From contig NW_006920871.1 of the NCBI RefSeq assembly GCF_000417875.1, forward strand, positions 1,067,459 through 1,131,458: a stretch of 64,000 bases of DNA, read 5' to 3'. Positions within the stretch are counted from its first letter, which is position 1. Each line of letters starts with the position of its first letter. Below are positions 19,338 through 29,973 of the stretch, in pieces. Made by a program: the position numbers and the translations under genes. The DNA is from Pseudozyma flocculosa PF-1. Its lineage: Eukaryota; Basidiomycota; Ustilaginomycetes; Ustilaginales; Ustilaginaceae. The notes below the pieces were generated by a model that saw only the letters and a program-made list of their open reading frames with translations, was not told the origin of the DNA and did no database searches.

Positions 19338-21988
19338 GGCGGGAAGTCAAGGCGGGGAGACTGGCGGACTGGGGGCCTTGCTCTCGGTGTCGCTGTCACT
19401 CCTGTGCTGAACGGTGGACGGAAGGCTGTTCGCGGTCGAAGAAGCGATGCCCAGAGCTGCGCTGTGGGGGAGGTGGAGCTGGAGAGGCGGTACGGGGAAC
19501 CTTGCTAAACAGGAGGTGGTCAAAGGAGCGTGAGGAGTCGGCCGACGATGGCTGGTCGAAAGAGGTAAGATGGAGTGCGTGGTAGCAGAGGGGGCTAGCG
19601 GTGCAGCGCAGGTGCGGCTCGCGGCTCGCAGGCCAGTTCAAGAGTGATACGATCCCGAAGAGATGCTCCCAGCGCGCGAGAGGGTGCGCAGAGTGGCTGA
19701 GGATATGTAGCCTCTTCCTTGCCGATGGTCGAGACTGCGTGTGCAGGAAATGTCTGATGAGCTGTCGGTCGTCGAGCGGAGACGGTACGGTGATCTGCAA
19801 CAAGGAGGTGGCGAGCAAAGGATTGCACAAGGAGGAGGCGCGATGGGGTGGGGATGCTGCCAAGGCTGGTGCAGCAGCGACTCGGCTCGCCTGCCAAAAG
19901 GACAACAGCCAACGTGGAGGGCGCCGCTCCATCCTCTTTCGGCCGATGCAAGCAGCCATCCATCACTCTGCAAGCCTGCTTCAGGCACCCAGCAGCACAC
20001 ACACTCTGTCTCTCTTCAACCTCAGCCCTTTGCTGCATTGATGCAATCTGACACACCCAGTTGCACAAGACATCAGGCTCTGCAACAGCCCAAGCCAAGC
20101 CACCCTACAGGTCCAATCTCAGCCATGTCATCAATCTGCTCAAGCTGAATAGAAGCAGGTCTGTGTGACAGGCTGTCAACCAGAGGTTCCAAGGCCCCAC
20201 ATTGAATTGCAATGAACCTGCCAAGTTCACAGCTTGTGTGCACATCATGCATGCAGGCCAAAGTGTTGGTTCCAGCAGTGCTTGATGGCTGTTCTGAGCT
20301 TGTTGTTGTCAGCCAACCTCTACCATTGTGGTTGTTGACCCCACACTCTTAGCTTGCTGCAAGGAGCGCCACCAAAGCTGCAAAGCTACACCTCTGAACA
20401 TTTTGATCCTTTTGCTAATAAGGTGGGAGGGCATGGAAGCTTTGGCAAGATAGACCTTGACAATCAGGCAACCAGAGATACTTGTAACGGTCGACCTGGC
20501 ATGGCGCAGAAGATTGTCCGAGGGGCGGAGAAGTCTCTGCGCGTCGGAGGGCGATCGCTTTGGTGCTCCCGTCAGAGGCACGAGCGAGGTTCGGGAACGG
20601 CGGTTTGATACCGAGGGCGACTGTGAGCACCGTTGGCAGGCGTCCACGGTCAAGGATGACTACGGAAGTGAGCTGGCGTGGTGATCTGTCGATAGACGTC
20701 GCAATTGCTAGACAACGGTAGCCTCGGGCTCTCACGTCGATGGAAGACGAGCAAGCGATGAGGACTGGTATTGACTAGACTGGATGAGGGGCATCCAGTC
20801 TACCGACGCGGAGGAGGACTAGGCTATATACTGTCTACCTACGGCGTCGAGGCATCTCTGCCTTGACCAATCAGGAATGGCCTCTATTGTCCTATTGTCC
20901 TCCATTGTCATCCCAGGGCGTTGCTCCTAGGTGGGACGCCACCGACGTGGCCGAGGCCTAGTCCTTGGCCCTCGGAGCGGATCCGAGGAGTCCTCCTGCC
21001 AGCAGGAGCAACTGCGGATCCGCTAGGTGCGTGCCGACGCTGCCCCGGCGCGCAGAGGATTGCTGGCGGCCGATGATTCCTCTCTGCGGCCGCGCGGAGA
21101 GAATTCACCTCGGCTCCGGAAATCCTCTGCCCCGCTGGCCCGCGCCGCTCAGCCCCGATTGGGCCTGGGCTGTGATAATACTCTCAGATGCCTGCCATCC
21201 GCCTCAGAGCCTCCCACCGTCTCCTCCCTATTCAGTTGCCCCACAAAGTCACGCCAAACCACAGCATTCACCACAGTTGCTTTCAGAACAAGAGTGAGTA
21301 CCGGTTTGCTCAATCTGTCTCGAGGCTATGTAGCATTCACCCTTTGCGGCACTGACATCTTGGTCGCTCGCTTCTATTTGGACAGACAAAGATATCGTTC
21401 TGGCGCTTGCCTCGCGGCAAAATCTTCAACACCTGCTTCAGCGATCCCGTCGACGCCTCCGATGCCAACTGTACCACGGACCTCTCCAAAGTCTCCCGCT
21501 CAGAGGCCAACATCAAGCTTGCTGCTGCCGGTCCCAGCTCTGTTTCCCTGACCATCACCACCACTGCCAACATTGATATCCTTACACCTGCACACTCCCA
21601 CAACCTATCCTGGTCCAACCCACCACCATAGGCCTCCATACAGCCCCCAAGGGCTTGACAGAACCCACATCAGCAGTCACCCAATGAGCTGACAGGCACC
21701 CTATGTGCCGCTGCAGCTTCAACAACCTTCTTTGTCACAGGCGGTCTCAAGGTCAGTGTTGCTAGCAGCTGAGCGTGACACGGCTCTGCTGTCCTTCATG
21801 CTTCTGATCTGACTGTCAGGTGCGCTTTGTTGTCAAGGTGAAGCTGGCATTTGTTTGCGCGTGAGCTGATTTGCATATTACAATGGCTTTGGCTAAAGCG
21901 TGCTGAGGGTTGTGTGATGAGGCAGTTGGCACGCGCGGCGAGCAACTATCCCGAGTTCTGGTGGATTTCGTCCACTACGGGAGCTACA
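19338..21988. other. Long lower-GC gap, possible transposon relics
   Basis: A 2.65-kb stretch without a supportable gene. From about 19.9 kb it is visibly less GC-rich than its surroundings, with different word use. At 21189-21631 a short spliceable reading can be drawn on the + strand: an ATG at 21189, a GTGAGT donor near 21293, an acceptor near 21385, and an open frame to 21631. It matches nothing I know. Decayed mobile-element sequence is the likeliest explanation; no terminal repeats were found. Confidence 0.4.
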
Positions 21989-24900
21989 TTACACCTTCAT
22001 GAACCTAAACAGCCCGCTCAGCTTGACGTAGCGGCGGCCGTTCTTGTCGAGGTACTTGGACACGGTCTCGCGCATCGCCCACAGCTCGGCGGCGTTGCGG
22101 TCGAGCGTGGCCAGCGCCTCGTCCTCCTTGCCCCGCACCGTCAGCGTCTTGGCTCGCTCCCGGATCCGCTCGCCGTCGACGAGGCTCTCGAGGTACAGCA
22201 GCTGGTTGTACAGCTGCTTGTCGCGGTACATGAGCTCGGTCCGGCCCTTGCAGCTGGCGTGCTGGCGGTCCGACGATGACGCCAGCGACTCTTCGAGGTC
22301 CGTCGAGGGGCGGTTGGCGTCCCTCACCGCCAGGCAGCGGCGCGGGTAGACGGACGCCATCCGCGTGCGCGCGCCACACTGCGGGTCGTTGCACTCGGTC
22401 CAGCCCGCGTAGTAACGCGAGATGAAGCTGCGGATCGCGAGCTCCAGCTGGATCAGGATACTGGCCATCGGCAGCGGCTGTAGGCACTCGGGCTGCGTGC
22501 AGCGGATGCCGTCGCGGCCGATGGCGTTGACCTCGGTCGTGTGCGCCGACCCGTCTGCCGGCCGCTTGGGGATATGGATCGGGCCGAAGAAGGTCGAAGC
22601 CTGGCGGCACGACGGGCAGCGCAGCACCAGCGGCTTGCAGTCGGCGAACCGCACCTCGTCTGGGATCTGGCTGTCGAGCGTGACAAAGTCGCGGTCGAGA
22701 CCCGCGCCCCCACCGCCGCCACCCCCGGCCGAGACCGTGGCGTACTTGGACGGATCGAGGCCGAGGCACTCGGCTAAGCGCGACCGATCGGTGCCCTCGA
22801 TAGACTCGCAAAGACGCTCGACGGGCGGGAGGATCTGGAGCGCCAGGTAGTGCTCGTAGTCGATCCGCAACTCGGTGTCCTTTTTGCGCAGCTCGTCCGG
22901 GTGGTGGGCCCGCTCGGCCTGGGCCGTCTTGGTGGAGCTGGTGCCGTCCTCGCCCAGGCAAAAGATGTAGGGGATGACGTCGCCCATCCGCGCGCTGCCG
23001 CCTCTGGCCTTGAGCCGCAGCGCCACCTGAACGTGCGGCTGGGATTTGCTGTCTGGGTAGTCCTCGGGGTTCTTGCCCAGGCGCTTGTAGATGATGAAGT
23101 CGTCGAGGGCGATCTGGCCGGTGCGGATCTGTTGGCCCATCTCGGAGAGGTAGTCGTGGATCTGTTCGACGACGGTCTCGGTGGCGCTGCCCGAGAGGAT
23201 CTGGCTGAGGACGTAGTTGGAGACCGTCTTGCTTAGGGCCGAGTACTCGCGGCGCTTCATGTCGAGGCCCTTGATCTCGGTCGTCTTGCGCCCGGCGTCG
23301 TCGACGAGGACGGCGGCGTACTTCTTCTTCTGCAACAAGAGCATACGCTCGAAGACGCCGTCGATGTCAATCTCGAGCAGGCGGTAGCGCTCGTTGACGG
23401 CCTTGCGGAACTCGTGGCCGATCTTGATGGCGTCGCGGTACTCGGTGGCGTTGGTGTTGATCATGACCGAGTCAGTGTCGCCGTAGATGACATCCAGCAG
23501 CATCGACTCGGCCAGCTCCTTTGTGGCCGTCAGGATCTCTCGGCCCTTGAACGTCGTCAGCGCCGCCAGCGGGCGAGCGTAGAAGCGCGAATTCTCAAAG
23601 CCGAGGCAGCCGTACATCGAGTTGGCCGTCAGCTTGAGCGCGAGCTGCTTGATGTTCCACTGCAGCAGCTGCGACGGCGTCGCCGTGCGGTCCTTCATCA
23701 GCGACTTGACCTGCCGACGTCGCTGCACAAGGCCAGCGATGATGCGTGGAAGCACGCCCTGGTCGACATCTGAAGACGGCACCTCAGGGATCTGGTCCGG
23801 ATCGCTGGCGGAAGAGGCGGTGGCGTTTGTGGTGGCAGTGGTGTCCGCTTCGGCCGTCGGCGAGGCCCTGGAGCTGCCGCCGCTGCCGCCCTCGGCCTCG
23901 ACGTCCTCTAGGCCCTGCGTCGGCGGTCGCTCGACGGTGGTGAAGTCGATGTTGAACTCCTGGATGATCGAGGGGTAGAGCGAGTTGAAGTCCATGACGA
24001 GGATGAACTTGTCCCAGAGTCCACGCTTCGGCTCGAACACGAGACCGCCCTTGAACTTGTCCTTCTTGCTCGAGGTCGCCGCGGCGTTGGCCGTTGCTGC
24101 TGCCGCCGCTGCCGCTGCGCCGCCTCCGGCCTGCTTGGAGGCCTTGGCCTTCTTGGCGGCGACCGCCTCGGCGATCTGCTTCTTCTCCCACAGCGCAATC
24201 TTGTCAGGGCAGATGTACTTCTGGCGATGGAAGTCGTGGAGCAGGATGTACTCGTTGCGTTCGGCACGACCGCCGTTGAGCGTCTTGTTCCAGCTGTTGC
24301 CGGCGAGGTTGGTAAGCTGCTTTGTGAGCGGGAGGATCTGCACCTTAGCGGCGATGGCCATCTGGAAAAAGGTGTCGACCTCGCAGTGGCGCACGAAGGT
24401 CAGCAGCCGCTCGGGCGAGGGGGCGAGCGAGTCAAAGTACGACGCCGTCTCGTCCGGGTCGATGTCGTCGCGCTGGATGCTGAGCTGGGTGCCGCACATC
24501 TCGGTCAGCGACCAGGTCGTCGAGGCAATCATGCTCTTGGCATTGTCCGACGTCAGGTCGCACACCAGCCGGCCTGCGAGGATCTTGAGGTTCATGCCCT
24601 GCTTAAGCGTAGGCCACTTGGGCCGGCGGAAGCGGCCGATCCGGCTCCAGTGGTCGGCCCGCAGCTCCTTCATGCGGTGCAGCAGCACGTCGAGCGAGAC
24701 GCCACCAAACTCGTGGCCCACGATGACGTCCGGATCCGTCAGCTGGATCTGGGCCAGCAGGCTGTTGAGCAGCATGCGCTCGTACTTGAGAGTGTGCACC
24801 TTGGTCTTGCCCCGCTTGGCCTCGGCCTCAAAGCCGGGCGGGAACATGCTGCCGAGAGGTCGCACCGCCGTGTAGATCGAGCAGGGCAGATTCTCGGGCG

Positions 24901-27165
24901 GGGTTGGGTCCTCGATCTGGTGGTCGTGCCAAGTGCGCGCGCTGACCGTGACCAGCTCGCGTTTATTCTCCTTGTGGTTGACCACGCTGCGCGTCGACAG
25001 CGACATGATGGTCAGCGGCGGCATCTCCTTGGGGGCGGCCGCGTCCGTGTCGAGCACGGGGCTGATGTCCTTGGGGTCGTCGATGGTCGTCTCGAGCTTG
25101 CACCACGACACGGGCGTGCCCGTGCTGAGACTGGCGTTCTGCACCTTGAGCCAGCACGGTCCGAAGATGCGCCGCTTGACCACCAGCAGCTCAAAGGCAG
25201 AAGTGTTGGTGCCAAACGCCTTGGAGAAGGTGCGGCCTTTGAAGTCAAACGGCAGCTGCGGCTCATCGAAGCCATAGCGCACCTTGAGGTAGTGCGACTC
25301 GGACGGCACGCCGGCCTGCTCGAACGCGTACTTGCGGCTGACCCACTTGGACAGGAAGCGCTGGACGCCGTGGCGCTGCGAGAGCTCCTCGAACTCGTCG
25401 TAGACGTCGTCTTCGCCGACGGGGCGGTCGGTGAGGTGGCCGTTCTCGAGCTGCCTCTCGCGCGGCAGCAGGAAGACGCAGCGCTCGATGCCGTTGACGG
25501 TGAGGCAGCAGCTGACGAAGCGTCCGCTCTCGCGATCCCGCACCTTGCCCACGAGGTAGACGATGCCCTTTTCGCCCTCGAGGTAGTCGAGCCAGTAGAA
25601 GTGGAGCGTCCGGCCGTCATCCTCAAATGCGCGGATCTTGCCGGAGGCAAGGTTGGAGCTGCCCGCGACGGCGCCGGGGGTCGTAGCGGCTGGACCAGCT
25701 CCCTTGATAGCAGAGGTGGCGCCGTTGGTAGAAGGCCCGGCTCTGCTCGGCGTCGATGACGAAGCATCCATCCCGGCGGTTGTGACATTCTTGAGCAGGT
25801 TCGTGTGGACCGACTGCCAATGGCTGTTGGGCGTCTTGATTCTGCCCTCTCCGCCCGCTTGTGGTGCGGTGGGCTTGTTGGCGGGCTTGGGCGTCGCCTC
25901 ATCGTCCCCAATAGTGGCCCGGCTTAGCTTCGGCGTGGCCTTGGGCTGCGGAGGCGGCGCCTTCTGGCCGAGCAGGTTGACGGTCTTGGCGGGCGCCTTG
26001 CCCACCGTCACCTTGCGGATCGAGATGTCGCCGTCCTCGTCGTCGCTGATGGCAAGAACCTTGTCGTCGACGCCCTCGGCCCGCCTGTGCTGGTCGGCAA
26101 AGATGTCCTTGTCGTCGTCGGCATCGAGGCCGAGCGAGCCGATGCGGCGGGGCAGGCTCCTGGCCGCCCCGCGCGCCTTCTTGCTCGAAGATGGCGTGTC
26201 GTCGCCGCCGCCGAGGTCGAATGGAGGGTCGCTGCCGAGGTTCGGGCCCCACGGCGGCGTGTCGCTGCCGGTAACGTGGACGCTGGGGGGCGCAACGCCG
26301 TCGCTCGAGGGCTGGAGCGAGTCGCTGGTAGCCGGACCAGTCGAAGGGCTGGAGAAGCCGCCGGCGCTGCCGAGCTTCGAGGACCGGAAGCGACCAAATG
26401 TGTCGTCGTAGTCGTCCTGCTTGCGCTTGCGCGCCAGCATCGATGGAGACGAGATGCGAGCTGCCGGAGATGGGCTGGCGGGCTCGCCGCTGCCGCGAGA
26501 GGCGGATGCCGCGTCCGAGCCCTCGAGGTTGCCCATGAGCCGCGCCATGAAGTCCTCCTCCTTTTCCCTGCTGACGGCGGGGCGGTAGGCGTCCATGGCA
26601 TTGCTGCGCGAGGCGGCAGGGACAGAGCGACCGACGCCGGCTGGCTTCATGGCGGCCTGTTTGGTGAAGGCGGCCGATAGGCTGGATTTCGAGGCTGCTG
26701 CGGTGGCCTTGGAGCTTGCGCCCTTGGCGTCTGCCTTTGCCCGTGCCTTTGTGCCGCGCTTTGGCTTTTTCCGGCCGGTGCGCTCAAAGTAGTCCTGTTC
26801 GTCCTCTGTGTCTTGGCCGTCGTCGTCCGAGCCGTGTGGCTTTGCCCACTCGTCCTGGCCGTGGTCGACGTAGCCGCTGCCGTCGTCGTCTTCGATGAAG
26901 TCGTCCTCCATCATCCTGCCGCGGACGATGGAGCGGTACTCATCCTCTGAGACCTCGTCGTAGATGGCATCGTCGTCTTCATCGTCCGAGTACAGGCCGG
27001 CCTTCTGAGAGGGTGGAAGGACAGTTCAAGGGGGCCTCGGGTGTCAGCGTCGATGCGACAGGGGAGAGGATGCGCGGACGCGGCTCTTACCTTTGGGACG
27101 GGGAGGCCGTCTCGCTTCGCCTTGAGTGCTGCGAGGGCGTTGAGCTTCTTTGCTCTCGCCGACAT
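21989..27165 (-). CDS. POL1: DNA polymerase alpha catalytic subunit (p180)
   Basis: This is the B-family polymerase of the primase complex, which extends RNA primers to start nuclear DNA replication. Two exons are proposed: 27165-27091 and 27004-21989, with a GTAAG donor, AG acceptor and phase 0, giving about 1696 residues. An acidic, Ser-rich N-terminal region carries a bipartite basic stretch. The polymerase core has MDFNSLYPSIIQEFNIDF near residue 1030 (motif A), LKLTANSMYGCLGFENSRFY near 1155 (motif B) and VIYGDTDSVMINT near 1200 (motif C with both catalytic Asp). The C-terminal Cys clusters (CPSCRQAS near 1490, CNDPQCGAR near 1560) match the metal-binding sites that contact the B subunit. 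Ala/Lys-rich and Ser-rich inserts lie between conserved blocks, as is usual in this lineage. Confidence 0.96.
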
Positions 27166-28172
27166 GGTGTGTTATGTGCGTGGGTGGTGGCCGCGGCTGC
27201 CGTTTGTTGGCTGACCTGTCGGAGCGGGAAGGATATCTGTGGCCTGGCGGGGCGGAGCGCGCGGCAGCGAAGTCTGTGGAGGAAGGGGGAGGGTCAGGCT
27301 GAGATGGAAAGGGATAGGTGCGAAGAGGCGTGGAGTTGTGGTAGCAGTGTGGGGCTCGATGTGGCAGGAGGCAAAGGAGGTCTGGTGGCTGGGAAGGCGG
27401 CGTGGCCAAAGGGGACGAGGCGCGGCGTGGGGGCATCGCGGCCTCATACCTGCGTCAGGCTGCCTGGCCTGGGCTGGCAGGCAGGCCTGGCGCGTGTCGC
27501 TGTTGGATTCCATCAACGCGACAACGGGCTTTGGGGAGAAAACGCGTCGGTCAGCCGGCGCGTCTTTCAAAGTGGGGACAGGGGAAAGAAAAAGCGCAGG
27601 CCCGCCTGGCCAGGCAGGGCAGCAGGCTTGATTCGGCCGACAAACCACAGATGGGCCGGGCCTCTCTTTTTCCGGGCGCTCGGGCCCACAGCCGGAGCAG
27701 CAGCGGGGCAGCCGGCGCGAGTTGGAATTCAGGAGGCGTACGTGGCTGCTGCAGGCCTGCCAGCCGCCTTGTCAGGCCAGGCCTGACTCTGGCCCTTGGC
27801 CAGCAGAGCAGGCAGGCAGGCAGGCGGGCAGGCACCGCCCGAGACCAACACCTTCTCTCTGTGCGCTTTCATCCGAGACACACCACCTCGCCACCGTACC
27901 TTCACACAATTGCTTGCCTGCCTGCCTTTCAGCCCGCTCGACCTCACATCCTCTGCACCGCTTCCACCGGCCTGCTCTTTTTCTCCTCCTCCAACATCAG
28001 CAGCACCGCCGCATCTCTCTCGCATACAGCCACAGCCGCTGGCAGCAGCCGGCCGAACCGACGCAGCGCTCCGGCTGCCCTGATACTCGCTGCACAGCCT
28101 CTTCGCCACCTTCTCTTACCACCCACGCCTGCCGGCTCTTCCGACGGCGGCGACGAATCAGGGCAGCTCACT
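27166..28172. promoter_or_regulatory. Divergent promoter region, POL1 / coiled-coil protein gene
   Basis: A 1-kb gap between genes transcribed apart. It includes a GGCA tandem run at 27807-27835 and CAGGCCTGCC-like palindromic stretches. The + strand frame is open through much of it but is low-complexity and is treated as noncoding. Confidence 0.45.
27807..27835. repeat. GGCA tetranucleotide repeat
   Basis: About seven GGCA/GGCG units in the promoter gap. Confidence 0.75.
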
Positions 28173-29786
28173 ATGGATCCGACGTTCGCCTCACCACCGA
28201 CCCAGTCCCGCTTCTTGGGCGAGGAGCTCGACTTTTCCAGCCACGGTCACCGAGCGCATTCCCGCCACTCGTCCCTCGATGATGGCGAAGACGGCCTGGA
28301 CGGCCACCACGATGCGTTCGCCACCTCGCTGTCCAGCCAGTTCTCCGACCTTTCCGGCCTCGGCGGCCATGCCGGCGACCTGGCTAGCGAGCTAGCGGGC
28401 GGCAGCCTCGCCTCGGAGCTCTCCGCCGAGCTCGAGCTGGACCACGACGAGGACGAGGAGCAGCTGGGGAGGGGCACGGCGGGGTATCCGGATCATCGCG
28501 TCGGTGACTACAACGGGCGCGAAGGCGATGGCGACGCAGATTCCCAGGGCGAGGGCTATCGGACGCCGCCGAGGAGGGGCACTAGGCGGAAAGGCGGCAC
28601 GAGGACGCCGGGGCCCGTAGCCACCTTGGCCGACTCGCTGGCGGCCGAGCTCGACCCCTCAACACCCCAGATCAAGCAGGAGGTCACGCCCATCCACTCG
28701 CCCTCAATCCTCGACACGCCGCACCTCGACAACTATACCTCGAACGTCCACGAGATGGAGGAGTCGCTCCGCACCACCCGCCAATTTCTCGACCGCCTCC
28801 GAGGCGTCGGATCATCCATGCCGTCCTCATCCGCCCACGCATCAGTACCAACAGCGACCGCGGCAGCGGCGGCGGCAGCAGCGCCGTCTTCCTCATCGTC
28901 GGCCCTCAACCCTTCGGCGCTGGGCGAGGACACGACGCACATCGAGCAGTCGGCCGCCACGTTGGTGCGATCGCTCTACGACTACGCAAACGAGCGCGAG
29001 ACGCAGATACGCGAGCTGCGCGAGATGCTGCGGGCCTTTGGCAGCAACGACGCAGACTGGCTCGCGGCGCTGGCAGAGGTGGACCCGCTCGATGACGACG
29101 GCCAGGACGGCCAGGGCAGCGGCCCGGCGGCCCCGCTGGGAACAGGGCCCGTCGAGCGGAGGACGGTACGGAGGGAGGACGAGGACTTCCTCGGCTTCGC
29201 CACGCCCCTGCTTCCTCGGCCCTCGTACGCCTCGGACCGGATCGATGAGGTCGACGACGACCACGAGGAGGATGACGACGATGACCCGTTCACGAGCAGC
29301 GGTCGTAGCCGACGACGCCGCGACGCCGACGGCCCTTCGCCCCACTCGCCCCTCGCAACGCACCTCACGCATCTCCTCACGACGACCTCGGGCCTCATCA
29401 CGTCGCTGACGACAATACATGAGCATAGCCAGATCTCAAAGTCGGCCATGAACGACGCCGCACGCCGCCTCCGCTCCATCAAGACGGTCATGACCCAGTG
29501 GCGCCAGGAGCTCGACGGCGTCGAGAGGAGCAGGGAGCTCATCGAGCGCGAGCTCGCCGCTGCCGCGGACGGCGCTCGTGGCGCTGGCAGTGGCGCTAGC
29601 AACGGTGCTGGAGCGGGGGCGGCCGCGGCTGCGGCTGCGGGACAGAGGCAGGGAGAGGTCGAGCGGCCCAAAGACGTCAGGGCGTGGACCCGGGATCAGA
29701 TGGATGGATTCGGCAGCTTGCTGGAAGAGGCGGAGAGAAAGGCGAGGCTCCTCCTCACACCCGTCTCGTTCCAAGTGGCCGTCTAG
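28173..29786 (+). CDS. Conserved-looking acidic coiled-coil protein, function unknown
   Basis: An intronless gene of 537 residues. The start at MDPTFASPPTQSRFLGEEL was chosen as the first ATG after the pyrimidine-rich leader; the frame stays open upstream but is low-complexity. The N-terminal third is acidic and Ser/Gly-rich. A central region has HEMEESLRTTRQFLDRLRGV, then a poly-Ala/Ser run. A helical segment follows (SAATLVRSLYDYANERETQI and RELREMLRAF). The C-terminal part has a likely coiled coil (NDAARRLRSIKTVMTQWRQE) ending in an Ala/Gly-rich patch and DGFGSLLEEAERKARLLL. No domain is recognised. It converges on the CLASP gene with a 187-bp gap. Confidence 0.8.
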   Translation: MDPTFASPPTQSRFLGEELDFSSHGHRAHSRHSSLDDGEDGLDGHHDAFATSLSSQFSDLSGLGGHAGDLASELAGGSLASELSAELELDHDEDEEQLGRGTAGYPDHRVGDYNGREGDGDADSQGEGYRTPPRRGTRRKGGTRTPGPVATLADSLAAELDPSTPQIKQEVTPIHSPSILDTPHLDNYTSNVHEMEESLRTTRQFLDRLRGVGSSMPSSSAHASVPTATAAAAAAAAPSSSSSALNPSALGEDTTHIEQSAATLVRSLYDYANERETQIRELREMLRAFGSNDADWLAALAEVDPLDDDGQDGQGSGPAAPLGTGPVERRTVRREDEDFLGFATPLLPRPSYASDRIDEVDDDHEEDDDDDPFTSSGRSRRRRDADGPSPHSPLATHLTHLLTTTSGLITSLTTIHEHSQISKSAMNDAARRLRSIKTVMTQWRQELDGVERSRELIERELAAAADGARGAGSGASNGAGAGAAAAAAAGQRQGEVERPKDVRAWTRDQMDGFGSLLEEAERKARLLLTPVSFQVAV

Positions 29787-29973
29787 ATGGTTAGGAGAGG
29801 CGGGCTCGTTGCAGTCGACCGCGAGCAATGGGGTCCTGAGTCACCGCAGCGCAATGCAAGTCAGCGAATCCAGCAACGTAGCTGTCCGACCATGCATGAC
29901 CATCGATCGAGCAGCCGCACATCTGCGCGAAACGGCGTGCCTCAAGGTGGCGTGATGCGGCTCATGCGCGACC

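Noticed and set aside
19396..19959. 187-residue - strand frame upstream of the DUF2015 gene
   Set aside because: Low-complexity Ser/Pro/His composition and no family features; it overlaps the likely promoter of the DUF2015 gene.
27402..28172. N-terminal extension of the 28173-29786 protein by 257 residues
   Set aside because: The sequence is simple-repeat and promoter-like (GGCA run, palindromic CAGGCCTG words); the ATG at 28173 begins protein-like sequence.
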